Origin: Victivallales bacterium
GTDB lineage: Bacteria > Verrucomicrobiota > Lentisphaeria > Oligosphaerales > Oligosphaeraceae
NCBI GenBank assembly: GCA_017543165.1
Contig: JAFYGL010000269.1
Location: 1 to 7,079, forward strand
DNA length: 7,079 nt
Reading direction: 5' to 3'
The number at the start of each line of letters is the position of its first letter. The first letter of the stretch is position 1. Below the pieces are notes generated by a model. It was not told the origin of the DNA. It ran no database searches and saw only the letters and a list, made by a program, of their open reading frames with translations. The position numbers and the translations under genes were made by a program. This document shows positions 4,792 to 7,079 of the stretch, piece by piece.

Positions 4792-7079
4792 GCCTGTGCC
4801 CTCCTGACAATCTTCCTGTATTCCACGGGCAACACGCATACGAAGCGTCCCCGCCAGTCATTCCAGTTTTGAAGTATTCTGCCTGCCTTCTGGCTTCCAG
4901 TGGCCTCATGGTGCATTTCCAGCAGTCGCAGCAGTTCCTTTTCCTCGTCGGAGCCTGCTCGTATGGATTCCAGGTCCACCGTGTCCAGATTACAGCGCAG
5001 GTCGAAGTCGCCGTCCTCGTCCAGCACGTATGCGATGCCTCCCGTCATGCCAGCGGCGAAGTTGACGCCTGTCTTGCCCAGTACTGCGATGCGTCCTCCT
5101 GTCATGTATTCGCAACCATGGTCGCCAATGCCTTCGACAACTGCATTGAAGCCGCTGTTTCTTATGGCGAAGCGTTCGCCAGCCTGTCCATTGATGTATA
5201 TTTCACCAGAGGTTCCTCCATAGCCGATGACATTGCCTGCAATGACATTTTCCTCGGCCAGGCAAGCCGCATTCTTGTCCTGGACCACGATGATTTTGCC
5301 TCCAGACAGTCCCTTTCCCATGTAGTCGTTTGCCTCGCCTTCCAGGCGGAATGAGATTCCCCTGGCGAGAAATGCCCCGAAGCTCTGTCCTGCAATGCCA
5401 TTGAAGTTGACCTTCCATGTATCGTCAGGCAGGCCTTCCTCGCCCTTTGCAAGCGCAACTTGGCTGGAGATAAATGCTCCAACAGAGCGGTCGGAGTTGC
5501 TTATGGCCAGGCTGATTTCCGCTGGGTTGTGGCTTTTGAAGGCCTTGCCCAGCATGGGTATGAGTTTTTCCACGTCCATGGTGGTTTGGGAATGCCTTTC
5601 TCCCTGCCAGCGCAATTCATCGCCATTCACACGGTGCAGCATGGCATTGAAATCAAGTTTTGCGGCTTTTCCAATTGCGAGTTCTGGATTGAGTTCCAGC
5701 AGTTCGGAATGCCCCACGGCCTCGTCCAGCGAGTGAAGTCCAAGCGAGGCAAGTATGCCGCGTGCCTCACGTGCAATAAAGCGCAGGTAGTTTATGATGT
5801 GCTCTGGCTTGCCCTTGAAATGCTTGCGTATTTCGGGATTCTGGGTGGTTATGCCAGCGGGGCATGTATTGTCCTGGCACTGGCGAAGCATCAGGCATCC
5901 CAGCGAAAGCAGCAGCGAAGTGGCAAAGCCGAATTCCTCCGCGCCAAGCAAAGCGGCAATGACCACATCGCGTCCCGTTCGCAACTGTCCATCCACCTGC
6001 AATTTTACTTTGCCTCGCAAGTTGTTCTTGACGAGAGTCTGCTGCGCTTCGGCAAGGCCGATTTCCCAGGGCATGCCTGTGTGCTTTATGGAACTCAACG
6101 GGGCGGCGCCCGTGCCGCCGTCATGCCCAGAAATAACCACTACGTCAGCCTGCGCTTTTGCAACGCCAGCGGCTACCGTGCCCACGCCGCTTTCAGAGAC
6201 TAACTTCACGGAAATGCGGGCCTTTTCATTGGCGGCACGCAAGTCGTGTATAAGTTGCGCCAGATCCTCAATGGAATAGATGTCATGGTGGGGCGGCGGT
6301 GAAATGAGTGTGACATGGGGCGTGGAATGGCGCGTGCGTGCGATTTCCTCGTTGACCTTGTCTCCAGGCAGCCGCCCGCCTTCCCCAGGCTTTGCGCCTT
6401 GTGCCATCTTTATTTGCAGGTCCTTTGCGTGCGCCAGGTAGTTGATTGTGACGCCGAAGCGTCCCGATGCCACCTGCCTGATTGCGCTTGCGCGGCGCTC
6501 GCCCTTGGCATTTGGCAAATCACGCTCGGCTCCTTCGCCGCCTTCCCCAGAGTTGCTCATGCAGCCAAGACGGTTGAAGGCAACGGCTATGGCCTCATGT
6601 GCCTCTGGACTTAAGGCGCCAAGGCTCATCGCCCCTCCTACAAAGTGCCTTATTATGCTATCCTCTGATTCGACATCTTCCGCATTGATGGGCTGCTCTA
6701 CCTTGCGGAAGCGCAGCAAATCCCTGAGGCGTATCGGTTGCCTTGGCTCGTTAAGCCCCTTGGAGAAGGCAAGATATTGCGCCTCGTCATTTTCGCGGAC
6801 TGCATTGTGCAAGGCGCAGACCGACTGGGGCGTGACAAGATGCGGCTCGCCCTGTACGCGCCAGCGGTAGTTTCCTCCCAATGGCAGCAGCGTGCTGGCC
6901 TTGGCCGCCTCCACACGGGCGTGAACTTCCTCTGCAATCTCAGCCAGACCGATTCCGCCGACAGCGGAAGGCGTGCCTGGAAAATAACGCTGTATGAGTT
7001 CCTTGCCAAGACCAAGTGCCTCGAACATCTGGGCCGAACGATAGCTGCGCAAAGTGGCTATGCCCATCTTGGACATGCA
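4788..7079 (-). CDS. gltB: Glutamate synthase (NADPH) large subunit, GltB, C-terminal half (5' end outside window)
   Basis: GltB converts L-glutamine and 2-oxoglutarate to two L-glutamates using electrons supplied by GltD. The window holds 763 codons, roughly the C-terminal half of a protein usually near 1,500 residues. The N-terminal glutaminase domain lies off the right edge. Numbering from the first codon at 7079, the FMN/synthase domain starts with 'MSKMGIATLRSYRSAQMFEALGL' region (2-24). It continues with 'SNSGEGGEGAER' (175-186), 'KPGEGGRLPGDKV' (230-242) and 'VISGHDGGTGAAPLSS' (315-330). Cys395, 401 and 406 (C-x5-C-x4-C) are the ligands expected for the 3Fe-4S cluster. Residues about 555-690 form the C-terminal GXGXG β-helix ('GQSFGAFLARG', 'GEIYINGQAGERFAIRNSG', 'MTGGRIAVLG'). 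The stop TGA overlaps the gltD start (ATGA, 4788-4791). The operon promoter is outside the window. Confidence 0.97.
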   Translation of the reverse strand, partial: CMSKMGIATLRSYRSAQMFEALGLGKELIQRYFPGTPSAVGGIGLAEIAEEVHARVEAAKASTLLPLGGNYRWRVQGEPHLVTPQSVCALHNAVRENDEAQYLAFSKGLNEPRQPIRLRDLLRFRKVEQPINAEDVESEDSIIRHFVGGAMSLGALSPEAHEAIAVAFNRLGCMSNSGEGGEGAERDLPNAKGERRASAIRQVASGRFGVTINYLAHAKDLQIKMAQGAKPGEGGRLPGDKVNEEIARTRHSTPHVTLISPPPHHDIYSIEDLAQLIHDLRAANEKARISVKLVSESGVGTVAAGVAKAQADVVVISGHDGGTGAAPLSSIKHTGMPWEIGLAEAQQTLVKNNLRGKVKLQVDGQLRTGRDVVIAALLGAEEFGFATSLLLSLGCLMLRQCQDNTCPAGITTQNPEIRKHFKGKPEHIINYLRFIAREARGILASLGLHSLDEAVGHSELLELNPELAIGKAAKLDFNAMLHRVNGDELRWQGERHSQTTMDVEKLIPMLGKAFKSHNPAEISLAISNSDRSVGAFISSQVALAKGEEGLPDDTWKVNFNGIAGQSFGAFLARGISFRLEGEANDYMGKGLSGGKIIVVQDKNAACLAEENVIAGNVIGYGGTSGEIYINGQAGERFAIRNSGFNAVVEGIGDHGCEYMTGGRIAVLGKTGVNFAAGMTGGIAYVLDEDGDFDLRCNLDTVDLESIRAGSDEEKELLRLLEMHHEATGSQKAGRILQNWNDWRGRFVCVLPVEYRKIVRRAQA
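4800..4805 (-). promoter_or_regulatory. Shine-Dalgarno for gltD inside the gltB 3' end
   Basis: AGGAGG on the minus strand lies 8 bases before ATG 4791 and within the last codons of gltB. It fixes the gltD start and, with the ATGA overlap, indicates translational coupling that would keep the two subunits near equal amounts. Confidence 0.8.

Noticed and set aside
4788..4839. Upstream in-frame ATG at 4839 as the gltD start
   Set aside because: It would put 16 extra residues inside gltB with no family support, whereas ATG 4791 has AGGAGG 8 bases upstream and begins with the expected N-terminal sequence.
5460..6203. 247-codon plus-strand open frame, and a similar 245-codon frame at 4617-5354
   Set aside because: Both lie antisense to the clearly conserved gltB and gltD coding regions, and their translations show no recognisable family; they are shadows of the real genes.

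Overview
The window looks like chromosomal DNA from a member of the PVC superphylum (Planctomycetes-Verrucomicrobia-Chlamydiae), most likely Lentisphaerota, Kiritimatiellota or Verrucomicrobiota. This is inferred from two secreted proteins of a style common there: a HEAT-repeat protein fused to a sugar-binding-type jelly roll, and a β-sandwich protein with 'GWN-x-IG ... G-x-AYW' motifs. No rRNA or other phylogenetic marker is present, so the placement is tentative. No phage, transposase or plasmid gene is visible, and no tRNA or rRNA was recognised.

Layout: (1) 1-766, minus strand: 5' part of a secreted HEAT + jelly-roll gene that runs off the left edge. (2) 767-925: divergent promoter region. 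(3) 926-1426, plus: GNAT acetyltransferase. (4) 1423-1848, minus: yraN (UPF0102, nuclease-fold), converging on the GNAT gene with both TAA stops inside one TTAA. (5) 1872-2069: an array of a 9-bp unit, about 6 copies one way, a 21-nt loop, then 14 copies the other way. (6) 2070-2200: AT-rich divergent promoter region. (7) 2201-3250, plus: secreted β-sandwich protein of unknown function. (8) 3256-3430: nested inverted repeats between convergent genes, including a perfect 34-bp inverted repeat made of 10-bp units. (9) 3436-4791 and 4788-7079, minus: gltD and the 3' half of gltB, a translationally coupled operon.

The best understood part is the gltBD operon, encoding NADPH-dependent glutamate synthase, the GOGAT half of the GS-GOGAT ammonia assimilation route. 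The other genes are single transcription units with no evident joint pathway.

The most unusual material is intergenic. Both repeat elements are short tandem units arranged head-to-head around a short T-rich spacer, with the unit length close to one helical turn (9 and 10 bp). One lies in the probable leader of yraN; the other fills the gap between two convergent genes. Whether they are dispersed families in this genome cannot be decided from one window.
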